From contig ML664161.1 of NCBI GenBank assembly GCA_007570785.1, positions 14,432,416 through 14,496,415 of the forward strand: a DNA stretch of 64,000 nt. The letters run 5' to 3'. Position numbers and translations under genes: made by a program. The notes under the pieces were generated by a model. That model was not told the DNA's origin. It made no database searches and was given only the letters and a program-made list of their open reading frames with translations. The DNA comes from Antilocapra americana. Taxonomy: Eukaryota > Chordata > Mammalia > Artiodactyla > Antilocapridae. This document shows, piece by piece, positions 1 through 11,911 of this stretch (its first letter is position 1; every line of letters begins with the position of its first letter).

Positions 1-130
1 TCATGCCATGTTTATTTCCTTGGTAGCAGCCAGCACACTTTGTACTTATTAAATGAAATTGTTTATTAATTTGTTTGCCTGTGCATGTATACTCTTAGTT
101 CCTTGATATGAGACCCAGCTGCCTTGTTTA

Positions 131-949
131 GTGCAATAGTTTTATCTCTGATTTCACTTTCTGTGGTTTCAGTTACCCATGGTCAACTGAGGTTTGAAAA
201 TGTTAAATGGAAAATTTCAGAAATAAACAGTGCCTGTTTTGAATTACATGCTCTTCTGAGCAGCTCTGCAGCCATCCTGCTCTGTCCTGCCTAGGACGTG
301 AATAGGACATGAATTACTCCTTTATCCAACGTATCTCACCTTTTAGTCACTTAGTAGCCACTGGTTATTAGACTGACTGTTGTGGTGGCAGGGTGTTTAT
401 GTTCGAGTCACCCTTATTTTAAGAATGGCCCCAAAATGCAAGACTAGTCATGCTGGCAATTCAGACATGCTGAAGAGAAGCTGTAGAGCTCCCTTTAAGT
501 AAAAAGGTGGCAGTTCTAGACCCACTAAGGAAAGAAAACCAGTCATATGCTGAGGTGCTAAGATCTACAGTATGAATGAGCCTTCTATCTGTGAAGTTTT
601 GAAGAAGGAAAAAGAAATATGTGCTAGTTTTGCTGTTGGAATTCAAAATACAAAAGTTATGGTCACAGTGTGTAAGTGCTTAGTTAAGATGAAAAAGACA
701 TTAAATTTGAATAATAAGATATTTTGAGAGATAGCATTTGTATAACTTTTGTTCCAGTATATTGTTATAATCTCTCAATTTTATTATTAATTGTTAACCT
801 CCTACTGTGCTAATTTATAAATTAAACGTTATTATAGGTATGTATATATAGAAACAACAGTGTATATAGAGTTCATTGTTCTTTGTAGGTTCAGGGTCTC
901 CAATGAGGGTTTTGGAATGTACGCCCTGTGGATAAGGGGGAACTACTAG
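131..949 (+). mobile_element. Tigger1-type (pogo family) DNA transposon remnant, internally deleted
   Basis: The left end reads like the Tigger1 terminal repeat followed by the typical 'ggtttcagttaccc' segment (about 150-177). The right end (about 925-949) reads 'gataagggggaactacta', the opposite terminal repeat. Between them, an ATG at 425 opens a recognisable copy of the start of the transposase (MAPKC.., then a region resembling the CENP-B-like helix-turn-helix N terminus) up to about 715. The frame stops at 500-502 and is frameshifted later. About 720-885 is AT-rich and not recognisable, and the DDE catalytic half is absent, so this is a dead, internally deleted copy. The family call is from memory of the consensus. 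Confidence 0.8.
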
Positions 950-957
950 AGTGTAGA

Positions 958-1006
958 CTTGGTGTCTGGGGCAGAGTTGGTGCCCAGTAAGTATTTGTTT
1001 GAATGG
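958..1006 (+). repeat. L2/MIR 3'-tail-like fragment
   Basis: A short stretch matches the common old-repeat tail of the type 'gtgcccagtaagtatttg...gaatg'. It is too short to assign firmly. Confidence 0.4.
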
Positions 1007-2589
1007 AAAATTTACAACGCACGTGAATGAGGAAGTAGTTAGTTGTTTTTAATAAAGAGCTCACCAGAAATTGTTTTTTTTTCTTTTTTTTTTAAATGAT
1101 AACCATGTTTTTGGTTATTTAATGAATTTTATACACATAAATATAATTCATGTGAAATTTTAAAGAGTGTATCTCTGATATAATGTGAAGTGTCTCTGAA
1201 GTTATTTTATAGTAAGTTGAATTGTGACTTTTGTTTCAAATATATGCTTATGCTTTTCCTGACTTAAAATGGAAACAAAAGTATATCTATTTGTATCTGT
1301 CTTTCTTTCCTTTCTTTCTACCATCTGTCTGTTTGTCTGTCTTATCTCTCTCCCAGGCTCCCCATAACTTATTTGTTCATAGAAATACCTTCTTTTAGAT
1401 TATACAAGTATTTAAGAAAGTTTCTTGAGCACTGAAATTTTCTAAATCAAATTATAATATGATTTATATTGTTTTATAGATGCTCTTTTTGACTGATTTT
1501 ATATTGGGTGTAATTTCTAATTGCTATTCTCTACCCCAATCAAATTTGTAAAACAACTCAGAATTATTTTTTAAATAAAAAGTTATTAGGCAATGAGGAC
1601 AGTTTTCACCTCCTGCATCTACTGATGCTTGATTATATTTAAATTTTTCTTGTACCATCTTGTTTTCTGAAGGCAGATCATATCTAGTTCCTCTCTTCTT
1701 GTAGGATTTTATAACACAGATGAAAAAGGTAGGTTGCAATGCAACAATGAATAAAATGATTTTGAGGATAATGTTCTCTATTACACAGACTTATAGAAAA
1801 CAAACAAACAAACTCCTATATGTGTTTAAATCCCCAACTTGGGGATTTGTTTGAAGTCTAATTCCCAGGCCAGTCTCAAGATGCTCTGGCTTCTGTTGTG
1901 GGTGTTGAACTGGCACAGATTCTGTATGCATTACTTACGCCTTCCTTGGGGTCTGTACTGAAAGCCTCATGGATTTAGAAACGGATTAACGCTGGCATTT
2001 GGGGTATTACAGATGGAACACCGTGGAACTTTATTTCAAATAAACACAGTGCATGTATTTCATTTGTCTTCTGTTCAGTGGTTCATAAAGGTGAAAAAGA
2101 AAAAATATTTTGCTACTTCTGTTGAAATTAAATTATAAAAATTACATGATTATGATTTTAAGGATTTAGGTTCACCCATTTACATAATAGATTTCTCATG
2201 ATCGACTAAGTTAATATTAATTCTTTGGACTAAAATGTTTTAATGTTTGCCAATATCTGTTATTCACTCAAAGCAGACAAGGTATCAGCTAATTATGTTT
2301 CTTTACAAGTTTGGCTGAGCTATTTAAGTGAGCTGTTGGCCTACTTATTTTATTAGCCTAAGTACTCAAATCTGATTAATATTTGGACAATAGTAGTGTG
2401 AAAAAGACTTTTGAAAATTAACCCTGTCATATTTTAGGAAGCAGTTAAAAATGTGAAGTAGAATAACCTCTAAAATTCATAGAACAGCTAAAGAACTAAC
2501 AAAATCATAATAAAATAAATCATAAGTCATTTAGAAAAGAACAGTTGAAATGCATGCATGTGATGTGGTTTTGTGGGGAAAAAGATAGT
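1007..2589. other. Unique AT-rich sequence, no gene seen
   Basis: No repeat or coding signal is recognised. Local oddities are T-runs at about 1074-1095, a pyrimidine and TCTG-rich patch at about 1296-1354, and a perfect 9-bp-arm hairpin with a 3-nt loop at 1828-1848. Confidence 0.5.
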
Positions 2590-2775
2590 CACTGAAATCA
2601 AGAGGTATGAATTCAGATCCTGGCTCCATCATAATGCTAGGGGTTCAACCTTTGTGTAAGTTGTAGAAATTTTCTGAGTTTCAGCTTTTTCAGTTGTTAG
2701 ATGAGGATAATCTTATCTATCTTACAGACTCACTGTGATACAATGAGATACATATGTGAAGGTGCCTAGCAAGAA
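2590..2775 (+). repeat. MIR SINE
   Basis: The MIR order is present in degraded form: a 'gaattcagatcctggctcc' core, then 'tctgagtttcag...ttgttagatgaggataat', then 'tgagatacatatgtgaaggtgcctagca'. This is an ancient mammalian tRNA-derived SINE. Confidence 0.75.
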
Positions 2776-2984
2776 TAGATTTGCAAGATATAAAGGAAGG
2801 CATGAAATAGGAAGTGAAAGGATGAAGAATGGAGAAGTGAAGGGAAAGAGACTCTTCTTCACGCCAAGCATCTCTAAAACTCTTTATCCCAGACCCTTTC
2901 CCTTTCAATGGCTCACCTTTTCTCCTGTTGGTAACCATCTGCCTTCTCTAACATAAAGTCAGTGGGATAAAGGAAATGTGATAC

Positions 2985-3690
2985 ACATATCCAATGGAAA
3001 GTTACTCAGTCATAGAAAGGAATGAATTTGAGTCTGTTGTAGTGGATGAACCTAGAGCCTGTTATACAAAGTGAATTAAGTCAGAAAGAGAAAAACATAT
3101 ACTGTATATTAATGCACATATGTGGAATCTAGAAAAATGGTACTCATGAACATATTTTCAGGGCAGGAATAGAGACATGGATGTAGAAAATGGACTTGTG
3201 GACTTAGTGGGGTAAAGAGAAGATGGGATGAATTGATAGAGTAGCATTGTCATTAACATATATGAACTTCCCTGGTGGCTCAGATGGTAAAGCATCTGCC
3301 TGCGGTGCATGAGACCTGGGTTTGATCCCTGAGTTGGGAAAATCCCATAGAGAAGGGAATGGCTACCCACTCCAGTGTTCTTGCCTGGAGAATGCCATGG
3401 ACAGGGTAGCCTGGTGGGCTACAGTCCACGGGGTGGCAAAGAGTTGGACATGACTGAACGATTAAGCACCTTGACATGTATACACTACCATGTGTAAAAT
3501 AGCTAGCTAGTGGGAACTCAGCTTGGTGCTCTGTGCTGACCTAGGGAGTGGGATGGAGAGGTGGGAGGGAGGCCCAGGAGGGAGGGGACACATGTATGCC
3601 TGTGACTGATTCACCTTTGCAGGATGGCAGAAACCACACAGCATTGTGAAGCAATTATTACTCAAGTTACCCAAATCTGCATAACCAAGG
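2985..3690 (+). mobile_element. Ruminant L1 3' end, split by a SINE
   Basis: The stretch 2985-3267 resembles the end of L1 ORF2 and the 3' UTR found in ruminant L1 copies ('actcagtcatagaaaggaatg', 'tatggaatctagaaaaatgg'-like). It resumes at 3474 ('tacactaccatgtgtaaaat') and runs through 'ggaggggacacatgtatgcctgtg' to about 3690. A Bov-tA SINE interrupts it at 3268-3473. It is 5' truncated with no open frame. Confidence 0.7.
3268..3473 (+). mobile_element. Bov-tA SINE
   Basis: It starts with the tRNA-derived head ('ttccctggtggctcagatgg', box-B-like 'gtttgatccctg') and ends in the Bov-A monomer ('tgactgaacgattaagca'). It lies inside the L1 3' end. The likely target-site duplication is 3256-3267 against 3474-3485 (9 of 12 identical). 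Confidence 0.95.
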
Positions 3691-3887
3691 CCCTGACCCT
3701 GAGGACAGGTGGAACTCCTCAGTGGCTTCCCGGTAAGAGTACAGGGCAGTCTTCTGCGTGGATAAAACTTGCTTCCTCATTTTCCTATCTTCATTTTTTT
3801 TTTTTTTCTATTTAAATCAGACCAGAACAAGATTGCTGTCTTAACTCTTCATAAGCTGATGGCTTCTTTAGTAAGAGGGGGTTTAGG

Positions 3888-4160
3888 CCACAACTGTCCC
3901 ATAGAAACAGAATGTAAGCCACAGGTGTGAACCACATATGTGATTTTGTTTCCTACTAACCACATGAAAATAAAACATTAAAAGAGATTAATTTTAATAA
4001 TCTTTTGTATTTAACCCAACATATCCAAAATATTCATCATCTCATTATGTAATCAATATTATAGAATTATTATGCATCCATTCTTTTTCACATTTCAGTT
4101 TGGACTAGCCACATTTCAAATGCTCAATAACCACATGCGTCTGGTGACTACTATATTGCA
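3888..4160. mobile_element. hAT-like non-autonomous DNA transposon
   Basis: The ends are an imperfect inverted pair ('aactgtcccatagaaa' at left, 'gtgactactatattgca' at right) and the interior carries 'ttaacccaacatatccaaaatatt' and 'ggactagccacatttcaa' segments typical of a common mammalian hAT-Charlie-like element. The exact family is not assigned. A Bov-tA follows directly. Confidence 0.6.
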
Positions 4161-4161
4161 T

Positions 4162-4371
4162 GTGTGTTTATGTGTGTGTGTTTAGTCCTGCCTGACTCTT
4201 TGCGACCCCTTGGACTTACAGCCTGCTAGGTTCCTCTGTCCATGGAATTTTCCAGGCAAGGATACTGGAGTGGGTTGCCATTTCCTACCCCAAGGCAACC
4301 CAGGGGTTGAATCCGCATCTCTTGCATCTCCTGCGTTGGCAGGAGGATTCTTTACCATTGTGTCACCTGTA
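4162..4371 (-). mobile_element. Bov-tA SINE
   Basis: This is a reverse-oriented Bov-tA: Bov-A monomer first ('tttgcgacccct', 'ggaattttccaggcaagg'), then the tRNA head ('tgcgttggcaggaggattctttacc'). A short TG-rich stretch lies at its tail side. The head is degraded, so the copy is moderately old. Confidence 0.9.
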
Positions 4372-6703
4372 TAGTAACCTATGCCTTACTGTATGGCATA
4401 GGTCAGATTTAAGACTAATTCTTCCTTCCCCTTACCTTTCTGCCCTACCCTGACCTCTCTTAAAGCTGTCTCTTAAAGTTGGTTTAGGAATAAGCTAAAC
4501 CAACCTCAGATTCCTCATGTCAGGAGAGTGAGATGCAAGCAGACAGTAAATTATTCAATATCGTTGTCCAGCTGGTGGGTGTCACAGCCAGAGCTCAAAC
4601 TCAGTTTTTCTTGATTCAATTTATTGTTCCTTCCAATTAAACATCTAATTTATGGATTAAAAATTTATAAACAGAACTATTGGAGCTCAGATAAATGAAG
4701 TCACAGTGCGTTTCACTGAGAGGAATTGATAAATTCCTCAAAGAATAAAATGACAGGTTCTTGACACGATTTTGTGATCGAGTGGGTAATGCACTGGCCC
4801 CTTAATACCATAAGAATGTATTCTCCTGAATTTTATGGAGAAAGAAACTTAGAGGGCTGATTTGCCATGGGAAAAAAAAAGTCTATAAAAATCCTTTAAT
4901 ATGTCATCCTCACACTGATGTTAATGACTCCTGCAGTACATAGTACTATACTTGGCTCATAGAATCTCTCATAAACATTTGCTGAATCACATTAAGCACT
5001 TAGTAAATAGAAGATCAAAGCTAGAAGTAGTATTGGAAACCATCTAGTGTAAACTTTACAGAAGACAGTGGTGGCAAAGTGCCCAATAATTCAACAAATT
5101 TTAGTACCTTCCCCCTCCTTTTAATGTTTCAGATCAGAGGAGTGACTTGCTCAAGGTCATACAGCCACTAATTTGTAGAATCCCAGATCTCTGTATATTG
5201 CCTAGTGACTTTTTAAAAGCATAACTTCAATTCCTCTAATTAGACAAAATTGAATCCCTATCTAAGCCATGTCTTGTGAATGGAGGAAGTTTGGAATATC
5301 AAGATATGACATTCTAAATTGGAAATTTAGAAAGCATTTGCTGAGTCTGAGAGAATTATCTGTTTCTTGAGAGTGCTGTTGAAAAGCTACAGAAATGCAG
5401 TTATTTTGGATTTGTTTTAGTGCTCTGGTATTTTTAGAATTTCCCCATAAACACCTCTCTTGAGGAATATACTGCACTTGGCATGCCGTGGTATCTCAGG
5501 ATGCCTTTAGCAAATGCAGTTGACAACTTGACAGAACATCTGGATTTGTGTGTTTCTGAGAAAGCCCAGGTGCCCAGATATTCTTGCTTTTTGACTCTTC
5601 AGTTTGGTTAATTCTTCCCTTCTTTCTTGAGCTTAAGCAGACTTCCTAGCACAGAACCTGGCCACCTGTCAAGGTGGAGTTATTTCTGCCCAAACACACG
5701 GCTAGGTTCCAGACTACCAGTTGTTCATTACAGATTCTTTGTTCAGATAATTGAGGGCATGTTTGTAAAGCAAGGGCCATGGCAGCGAAGGGCTATGGAG
5801 TGGCATCCACGCTGAGAAGTTTGATGAAATCAGGCCTCCGTATAACTTGGTCTACCATGGTGATGTTGCTCTGAGAAGTGAGGTGGAAGAAAATATCCCC
5901 AGGATAAAAAAGAACAGGACGAAAAATCCTGGTTAAAAAAAAAAAGGAAAACAAACAAGATATGGATTTTTTCCTTCCCAGACAGATTGTTAAATAGGCT
6001 TTACTTGTTCATTGGGGTCTGGTAATGAAAGTTGACAGGATATTAAGGTTATTTCAGGTCCTACTGTCTCCCAGGGTCACATAAGCCTTCTGTTATGCAT
6101 GTTAATCCATCTCAGCCTTCCTGCCAGGAACTGCCTAAGTAGGGCAATTGGTTTAGTATGCACTCTTCCCTTTTACAGTTTAGTTGAGAGGCAAAACCTA
6201 CCAATTAGCAGAATATTCATTGAAAATCAAATGGTGTTTTTCTATTCTGAAGACACAGCACCAAAATTTGTGATTAATAAATGATGCATCCAACTGCTAT
6301 TTCCTCAGAAATGCAAATCAAAAAGAAGAAAGCCATATCTCCCTCGTCTCCTCGTTTCTTTTTTGGTACATGAATGTGTACACATGCTCAGGTATGCATC
6401 TGTGAATGTATATAAAACTAAATGTTGAATTTAACTATCACAGACCAGAAATGCTGGTTGGCTCCTGCCAAGTCCAGCTTGTATTCTGTCTTTCTTCCTC
6501 TTTAGGCCTACCACTTCATTGTCTGCAAACTCACCACCAAATATCACTTCCAAAATTAGCTATGGAAGGGGAACAACATCACAAAGAAAATACTGGAGAT
6601 ATAATTAAATCTTGGTGAAAGGGAGACTGCCCAGGTGTGATTCTAGAACTAATCCTTTAGTAATCATGTGTCCCCCGCAACAGGGGCTTCCTTGTCCGTA
6701 CCC
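4372..6703. other. Mostly unique sequence with faint old-repeat traces
   Basis: No gene is recognised. A weak L2/MIR-like tail lies near 4950-4990 and a weak MIR/L2-like core near 5020-5195 ('gacttgctcaaggtcatacagccac'). The rest carries no recognised repeat, and short open frames here have no coding support. Confidence 0.4.
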
Positions 6704-6783
6704 CCACCATGGACAGAGGAGCCTGGTGGGCTACTGTCCATGGGGTCACAGAGTCAGACACAACTTAGTGACTAAACACCAAC
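6704..6783 (+). mobile_element. Bov-A SINE 3' fragment
   Basis: Only the last part of the Bov-A monomer is present ('ccatggacagaggagcctgg', 'gtcacagagtcagacac', 'gactaaacaccaac'). The tRNA head is missing. Confidence 0.85.
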
Positions 6784-6943
6784 AAAAAACACCAACAGAC
6801 AATATACTGGACAATTCCTTGAAGGAGACTGTGAACTTTTTGTGATGATAAAATAACCAGAACAACCTATTCTTGTGGTTGTTGCTATTTCAACCTTTAA
6901 TTGATTGTTTTCCACAACTTTTGACCGTCATGGCGACAGCAAA

Positions 6944-7112
6944 GAGTTTGGAATTCATCTGATTGTTAGAATCCAGCTTTACCACTTAGTAAATGTATGA
7001 CCACAAGGGAGATTCTTAACCTCTCTAAGCCTCAGTTTTCTCATATATAAATACAATGGGAATAATTGTACCTAGATCTTAGGATTCTTACAAAGGTAAG
7101 TGAGATATACAT
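6944..7112 (+). repeat. MIR SINE
   Basis: A clear MIR core: 'gctttaccacttagtaaatg', 'taacctctctaagcctcagttttc', 'atgggaataattgtacct' and 'taagtgagatatacat' in order. Confidence 0.85.
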
Positions 7113-8014
7113 ACTCTTCGGCTCTGTAATTGGTGATCTTTTAATGGTCACTCCAGTAATGATGAAGACAAATAAAAATTTAAGATTAGTTCTAGTGAAA
7201 TGTTGCCACCTTTTGTCTGCTTCTTAAGGGTTATGACATTATACCAGAGCAAGGATGCTATGTGCCTGAACCTAAGTGGTCAGTGCAGAAGGAAAAAAAT
7301 ACCTCTTTTTACCCACATTTATATTTGAACGAAACCATAAAAATAGGTTCCATTCTCTTCTCTTCTGATAAAAGCAGAATGTATTCACTCTAAGTGGCTA
7401 TTAGAGGGCCAATCTCTGTACAGCCCATTCTATATAATAGGTACTCAAAACTCATTCACTCTATAATGGCTTAATACTTTCTGTACAGGGACTAGTGGTG
7501 GTGGAGGCTTCTAATAGAACATTATATCAACTCTCAAACCTCTGAATCTTTGAGGCAGATGTTTTCATACCATCCTGTAAATACTCCAATCATCTAAACT
7601 GCTGGGATTTCACCTTTGTACCATTTTTAGAAATGTGCCCATTGAGTAATGGGCCTGTCTAATCTGTTTGACGTTTATTGGTGCTCAATGTGTAGCAAGG
7701 TTGGGAGATGTAGCAGAGCACACTCTAAATAAATCAATGGAAGAAAGCAAACTAAATCACATGGGGAAATTACAGTGTCCAAATCATTTATACACTGGTG
7801 ATTACCATTTCACCTGGGTCCAACTGATGTCACACAAGAGTCTCTAAAGCCCTTGGAATCATTCGTCAACCCGCCTAAGCCTGCTCATCCACGCTTCCAC
7901 ACTGCATTGCCTGTGGCGGCGGTGACTTGCAATAGTCTAGCACAGGCAGATTAATTAGCAAGGAGGGGAACATGTGGAGTAGAAAATGGACTAGCTTTAG
8001 AGGGGTTCTGCTAA
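7113..8014. other. Unique sequence with a CpG-retaining patch
   Basis: No gene or repeat is recognised. The interval 7850-7965 keeps at least five CpGs in about 100 bp (cattcgtc, aacccgcc, ccacgctt, ggcggcgg) and is followed by a homeodomain-type 'attaattag' core. In a CpG-depleted background this suggests constraint, possibly a regulatory element. This is inference only. Confidence 0.35.
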
Positions 8015-8092
8015 CATTTCTGCTATTAGCTAGCTGTGTCTTCTTATGGGAGTCACTGTACATTTCTGAACCTCAGTTTCCTTAATAAGAAA
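8015..8092 (+). repeat. MIR fragment
   Basis: A short MIR-like piece: 'tagctagctgtgtcttcttatggg', 'tgaacctcagtttcctta', 'aagaaaatg'. Confidence 0.55.
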
Positions 8093-8919
8093 ATGTATGT
8101 GTGTCTATGTGTTTTTGGAAGTATGTGTGTAGAAGATTGACTGGTGGTAATTTTCATAGTTTTGAAAGGGTCAGAACCTCTGTTTAATTGCTATCTAACT
8201 CAGAACTCAACATAGAAAACTGGATAAAAACAGAATTTATTTTTGGGCACAGGGACCCAGGTCAGACTGGACTTCTACCCATATCCTATGGCAATTCCAA
8301 ACAGACTTTCATAGATACCTAGAGTTCTCCTGTCTGTGTGTGATTACATGGTCTGTAAAGCCCTACGGACTCTAATTTTACTTGAGTCTATGGCAAATTC
8401 ACCTGCACAGATAAAATGTTGGACTTATGCCAATAATTTATTAGTTTTTAATTTATTAATTATTTTGCAAGTTATGAAAATAATTTATCAAATAATTCTT
8501 TATAGTAGTTGGTTTCAAGTCTCATGAGTCTGTGGTTTAAGTTCCTTTATATTTTACTAGTTTAAAATAATACAAATGCCCTTTGTGTATTGTTCCCACC
8601 GCCTATATTATTCTTATAACAAATGGCTAAATTGTGTTCATTTAAAACTCTAAGCTCCTTAGAGAGCCTGTTTCCAGTTAGGATGGTGAAAGTTCCAAGA
8701 GACTGTTGTATTCATCCTGGTAATGATAATAAGTTGGATCATCTACAAAGTCATAGATTTGTTTTTGACCTATTAGAGACTTGAGGATCTTAAGAAACCT
8801 AAATGAATCACATTCCAGGAAACACAAGTTTTTCCTAGAAGAGCAGAGAGAACCAGAGATGCCTTGAAACTAGTGGAGGAATGGGAGGTCGGGTGAATCT
8901 GACACAGACTCGGGTAAGG

Positions 8920-9612
8920 AAAAATCAGGCAATTGCACTCCTTGGAATTTACCCAAAGGAACTGAACACTTCTGTCCACACAAAAACCTGCACATAAATA
9001 TTTATAGCTAGTTAATTTATAATTGCCAAAACTTGGAAGCAACCAGGATATCCTTCAGTAGATAAATGGATAATCTGTTGTACACACAGACAATGGAATA
9101 TTATTTGGTGCTAAAAAGAAATGAGCTTATTCAGCCATAAAAAAACATGAAGAAATCTTAGACACATATGCTGAGTGAAAGAAGCCAATTTGAAGATGTT
9201 ATATATGGTATGATTCAAAATTATGGAGACAGTGAAAAGATCTGGCATTGCCAGGGTTTTGCAGTCAGAGGGATAAGTAGGCAGAGCACAGAAGATTTTT
9301 AGGGCAGTAAAAACACTCTGTATGATACCTAGTGATAGATCCGTGGTATTATACATTAGTCTAAATCAATAGAATATAATACAACACCAAGAGTGAACTG
9401 TAATGTAAACTAGGGACTTCAGGTGATTATGGTGGGTCAGTGTAGGTTCACCAGTGATAACAAATGTACCACTCTGGTGAGGGTGCTGGTAATGAGCGAA
9501 GCTCTCCATGGTTTGGGGCAGAGTGACACTATTGGAAATCTCTGTACATTCCTCTCAGTTATGCTGTAAACCTAAGACTGCTAAAAAAAAAATAGTCTTT
9601 AGAAAATAACCA
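8920..9612 (+). mobile_element. L1M LINE 3' end
   Basis: The end of ORF2 is visible as debris ('aattgccaaaacttggaagcaacc', 'gataaatggataa', 'caatggaatattatttgg'). It is followed by a 3' UTR with 'aacaaatgtaccactctggtg' and 'gctgtaaacctaagactgct', then an A-rich end at about 9580. It is 5' truncated with many stops and is typical of mammalian-wide L1M copies. Confidence 0.85.
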
Positions 9613-9734
9613 TGTAAATATAATAAGGTATTAATGGAAAAGATGAATAAGAAACATGAATTTGAACAGGGAATCTTAGCAGAGAAATTGTAACAACAAC
9701 AAAGACGAATAGAAATGTTGTAAGTGAAAAAAAT

Positions 9735-9848
9735 GAAGAGGGAGGGGACATACGTATATCTATGGCCTATGCATGTTGATGTTTGGCAGAAACCAACACA
9801 GTTCTGTAAAGCAATTATCCCTTCAATTGAAAAATAAGTAACTTAAAA
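9735..9848 (+). mobile_element. Ruminant L1 3' tail fragment
   Basis: It reads 'gggacatacgtatatctatgg', 'gttgatgtttggcagaaacc' and 'tgtaaagcaattatcccttcaatt', the usual last 100 bases of ruminant L1 copies, then A/T-rich tail. Confidence 0.75.
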
Positions 9849-10134
9849 ATTTATTTGATCGGATTAATACACCATGGTGATTTGTGTCCTTTTTAAAAGT
9901 AGTTTCTTTAAAAGTTACAATATATGTTTATATGTTATCCCAGTCTACCTTCAAACCACATTAAACTGGTTTACAAGCAACGTTAAAACCTTACAACTGT
10001 AAAATTCTCTTTATACCTCTCTTACTCTTCTTGCTCATGTTATCATGCATTTTACTTTTAAATATGTTCAAACCTTCAGATCATTGTTATAAATTTGTTT
10101 AAATGGTCAACAGATTGATTCAGGCTTTTCTTTT

Positions 10135-10260
10135 CTGTTTTTGCTGCACCGTGTCTTAGTTGTGGCATGTAGGATCTTAGTTCCTGAGCCAGGAGTTGAA
10201 CCCATGCCCCCTGCATTGGGAATGTGGAATGTTAACCACTGGACCACCGGGAAAGCCCCT
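10135..10260 (-). mobile_element. CHR-type SINE
   Basis: This is a reverse-oriented tRNA-derived SINE of the kind shared by ruminants and cetaceans: 'ttgctgcaccgtgtcttagttg', 'gttgaacccatgccccctgc', 'ccactggaccaccgggaaagc'. The flanks carry a likely target-site duplication, 10122-10134 against 10261-10273 (11 of 13 identical). Confidence 0.85.
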
Positions 10261-10691
10261 AGGCCCTTCTTTTAAGTATCTTTCATCTTTTATTCAACAT
10301 ATTCAATCTTTCCTCAAACACCCACATGTGGAATATAGTCATAATAACTGTTTTAATGTCCTTGTCTATTAATTTTATCATGTGTCATTTCTGGGTCAGT
10401 TTTAATTGATTGATTTCCCTCTAGTTATGGATTGTATTTTCCTTCTTTGTGTGCCAGGGAGCTTTTGACTGGATGCCAGACACTGTGAATTTAACCTTGT
10501 TGAGTGCTGTAGGCTTTTGTATTTCCATGCTTATTATGGAGCTTTCTTTTGGAACATAGTTAAGTTACTTGGAAACAATTTGATCTTTCTGGATATTACT
10601 TTTAAAAAGGTGAAATGAGAGCTGCATTCGGTCTAGAGTTAGTTTTTCCCAGAACTGAGGCAAGGCCTTTCTTAGTACTTTAACCCAGAAG

Positions 10692-10914
10692 TTGGTTGGC
10701 AAATGTTTCTGTAAAGGGCCAGGTGGTAAATATTTTAGGCTTTGTGAGCCATCTAGTTTCAGCTTTAACTATTTAACTCACCATTAACTACTCGACTCTG
10801 TCATTGAAAGAAAATGTGTAAAGAAATGAGTGTAGCTGTATTCCAATAAAACTTTATTTACAAAAATAGGTGGCAGGCTACATTTGGCTTGGGAGCCATA
10901 GTTGCCTACCCTAA
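10692..10914. mobile_element. hAT-like non-autonomous DNA transposon
   Basis: The left end 'gttggcaaatgtttctgtaa' is mirrored by the right end 'ggagccatagttgcctaccc'. The interior carries 'taaatattttaggctttgtgag' and 'ccaataaaactttatttac', which mark a very common mammalian element. The exact family is not assigned. Confidence 0.65.
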
Positions 10915-11415
10915 TCAACTAAGCTTGATTAATGAGGTTTTCTCCTCTGGCTGTGCAGAAGAGGCACTATTCCTGGCCCTGAGTGAATTCCGGGCACTAT
11001 TCCCTGGAACCTTTTTGGGTAGTGTCCTCACTCTTGATTGTTCACCAGTACTTGGCAGAATATTTAAGGGGGATCCTTTCTCTGCAAACTTTGGAGTTTT
11101 TCTTTCTGTGAAGTGCTCTATCTTCCCCTTACTCTGCTCAGTGAACTGTTTGCACTTGGGCTTTTCTGCATTCCCTTCTCTATTTTCTCAACTCAGGTAG
11201 TCTGCCCTTTCTGCACCATGGTCTGTAACCTTTTTCCAGAGGGTGAATTAAGGCACTCAAAATAGTTCTCACCTTTTTGCCTCCCATGTTTCAGGGATTG
11301 CTATTCTTTTTTGCTTGATATCTAATATCTTGGGAGCTAGTCTTTACAGAATTTTAAGTGGAAGGGTAAAGCTAGTCCCTGTTATTTTATCTTTGCCAGA
11401 ATGTATAGTAATAAT

Positions 11416-11512
11416 ATCCCCCTGGAGAAGAACATGGCAAACCTGCTCCAGTATTCTTGCCTGGAAAATTCTATGGACAAAGGAGACTGGGGGGCAATAG
11501 TCCATGGGGCCA
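11416..11512 (+). mobile_element. Bov-A SINE fragment
   Basis: It has the Bov-A monomer without the tRNA head ('ctggagaagaacatggca', 'ccagtattcttgcctgg', 'ctatggacaaaggagact'). Confidence 0.85.
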
Positions 11513-11701
11513 CCAAAAGTTTTCATGATACATGAAGCTATGTCCATGAATTGTTTCCCCCTAGAACTTGCAAATAGAGCTCTCTTCTGTAAGCAAAACT
11601 AAGCATCAAGCACACAACAGATGAATTTATCCATCTGTAAAAATAAAACTGTCTTAGAGAATGATTGGGAATTAAGTTATTAGAGAAGACTTGTGGAGTG
11701 T

Positions 11702-11911
11702 GCTTCCCAGGTAGTGCTAGTGGTAAAGAATCCACCTGTCAGTGCAGGAGACAAAGGAGACCTGGGTTCGATCCCTGGGTCAGGAAGATCCCCTGAAGAA
11801 GGAAATGGCAACCCACCCCAGTATCCTTGCCTGGGAAATCCCATGCACAGAGGAGTCTGGTGGGCTACAGCCCATGGGGTCCTGAAGAGTCAGACATGAC
11901 TGAACACAAGC
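11702..11911 (+). mobile_element. Bov-tA SINE
   Basis: It is a full-length Bov-tA: head 'gcttcccaggtagtgctagtgg', 'gggttcgatccctgggtcagg', monomer 'ccagtatccttgcctggg', end 'agtcagacatgactgaacac'. A short internal duplication ('ggagacaaaggagacc') lies in the head. Confidence 0.95.

Larger units (their letters stand above)
9880..11400 (-). repeat. Long ancient interspersed repeat, probably L1M 3' region, twice interrupted
   Basis: The stretch around 10330-10690 ('gtcatttctgggtcag', 'gactggatgccagacactgtgaat', 'gttaagttacttggaaacaat') is a familiar dispersed mammalian repeat that I associate with L1M elements in reverse orientation. The family assignment is uncertain. It is broken by a CHR SINE (10135-10260) and a DNA transposon (10692-10914). 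The open frame at 10889-11200 is a reading of this debris and is not a gene. Confidence 0.4.

Noticed and set aside
3268..3473. tRNA-like box sequences in SINE heads as tRNA genes
   Set aside because: They belong to tRNA-derived SINEs (Bov-tA, CHR) and do not form complete tRNA genes.
10889..11200. 103-codon plus-strand open frame
   Set aside because: It begins in the right end of a DNA transposon and continues through ancient repeat debris.
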